Source: Streptomyces sp. NBC_00414 (GTDB lineage Bacteria > Actinomycetota > Actinomycetes > Streptomycetales > Streptomycetaceae). From it: a DNA stretch of 64,000 nucleotides. This document shows, in pieces, positions 63,387-64,000 of the stretch. Position numbers and translations under genes: made by a program. Location: NCBI RefSeq assembly GCF_036038375.1, contig NZ_CP107935.1:2418001-2482000 (forward strand), given 5' to 3'. Each line of letters opens with the position of its first letter. Positions within the stretch are counted from its first letter, which is position 1. A model generated the notes under the pieces. It was given only the letters and a program-made list of their open reading frames with translations, did no database searches and was not told the DNA's origin.

Positions 63387-64000
63387 ATGTCAGAACAAGC
63401 CCCGCGCATCGGTTCCCGTTCCGGTACCGGTTCCCGCCCTGCCACCGACCCCGACCCCGACTCCGACTCCGGCTCCGACTCCGGCTCCGGTTCACGTCGC
63501 CGCTGTGCCGTGGTGGGCCTGGGTGCCCGGGCCCGGATGTTCACGGAGGCACTGGCCGGGACATACGCGGACAGCGTCGACCTCGTCGGATTCTGCGACG
63601 TCAACGCGCACCGGATGGCGGTCCACAACGGCTGGCTCGCGGACGACCATCCCGGCCGCGAGCCCGTACCGGCGTACGCCGCCGAGGACTTCGACCTGAT
63701 GCTGCGGCGCGAGCGGGTGGATCTCGTGGTCGTGTGCAGCGTCGACCGGACCCATGACGACTACATCGTGCGCGCACTGGAGGCGGGCCGCGATGTGGTC
63801 ACCGAGAAGCCGATGACCACCGACGCCGACCGCGCCCGCCGCATCCTGGCGGCCCGGCAGCGCTCCGGCCGCGAGGTGCGGGTCGCGTTCAACTACCGCT
63901 ACAACCCCGTGCATTCGGCCGTACGGGAGCTCGTCGCGGCCGGGGAGATCGGCGAGGTCGGCTCGGTGCACTTCGAGTGGCTGCTCGACCTGCGGCACGG
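63387..64000 (+). CDS. Gfo/Idh/MocA family oxidoreductase, N-terminal part (runs off the window)
   Basis: The frame is open to the window edge, 204 residues seen. A repeat-encoded acidic linker (DPDPDSDSGSDSGS, 63448-63491) precedes the Rossmann segment CAVVGLGARARMF; GFCDVNAHRM, VVVCSVDRTHDDYIVRALEAGRDVVTEKPMTTD (EKP) and AFNYRYNPVHSAVREL follow. AAGGA is eight bases before the ATG at 63387. It is divergent from the sugar ABC operon and probably acts on the imported sugar. Confidence 0.88.
   Translation, partial: MSEQAPRIGSRSGTGSRPATDPDPDSDSGSDSGSGSRRRCAVVGLGARARMFTEALAGTYADSVDLVGFCDVNAHRMAVHNGWLADDHPGREPVPAYAAEDFDLMLRRERVDLVVVCSVDRTHDDYIVRALEAGRDVVTEKPMTTDADRARRILAARQRSGREVRVAFNYRYNPVHSAVRELVAAGEIGEVGSVHFEWLLDLRH

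Overview
The window is chromosomal DNA from a Streptomyces or a very close relative. The evidence is very high GC with strong third-position bias, many GTG starts behind AAGGAG-type ribosome binding sites, families such as DUF5955, IcmF and GH46 chitosanase, and two dispersed GC-rich repeat families in the gene gaps. I saw no tRNA, rRNA, CRISPR array, transposase or phage gene. About 58 protein genes are supported; the last runs off the right edge.

Layout. 0-5.7 kb: a GntR regulator divergent from an inositol-dehydrogenase-like oxidoreductase that carries a TTA codon, a histidine kinase/response regulator pair, a 68-residue membrane protein and an SDR. 5.8-12.7 kb: allantoicase, allantoinase, an AllR-type IclR regulator, a MobA-like nucleotidyltransferase and malate synthase. 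12.7-19.6 kb: a SelW-like protein overlapping a HipA-fold kinase, two divergent NIS siderophore synthetases, and a secreted vWA protein coupled to a second envelope protein. 20-26 kb: HxlR/aminotransferase, HxlR/MFS exporter, and chitosanase with a palindromic operator. 26-37 kb: the rest of purine catabolism, namely an NCS2 permease, 8-oxoguanine deaminase, uricase, HIU hydrolase, OHCU decarboxylase, a short HTH_22 regulator, hydroxypyruvate isomerase, tartronate semialdehyde reductase and glyoxylate carboligase. 37-46 kb: a zinc-ribbon protein with a possible degenerate nuclease-like domain, a GNAT, a membrane NACHT NTPase and two coupled acyl-CoA ligases opposite a GAF-LuxR regulator. 46-57.7 kb: a LAL regulator, a trypsin, an AlkZ-like HTH_42 protein, CorA, a BtuF-like protein without export signal, and IcmF. 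57.8-64 kb: an ECF sigma factor, a Met/His-rich membrane protein, and a sugar ABC operon with a YesL-like gene, divergent from a partial Gfo/Idh oxidoreductase.

How the genes work together. Urate passes through uricase, HIU hydrolase and OHCU decarboxylase to allantoin, then through allantoinase and allantoicase to ureidoglycolate. Glyoxylate released from it (the ureidoglycolate-splitting enzyme is not in the window) is consumed by malate synthase, or by glyoxylate carboligase, hydroxypyruvate isomerase and tartronate semialdehyde reductase toward glycerate. The main regulatory observation is a 15-base dyad, TTCC-N7-GGAA, that recurs as a doublet with a TTCC-N7-AGAA partner exactly 21 bases away at four promoters of this pathway (allB/allR, aceB, hyi, gcl). 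A second dyad, TCAAC-N5-(G/A)TTGA, sits at allB, aceB and uraD.

Other points of interest are a charged insertion inside HIU hydrolase, recurrent in-frame 9- and 18-base minisatellites, and the overlapping SelW-like/HipA-like pair. All functions are inferred from sequence pattern alone; no database search was run.
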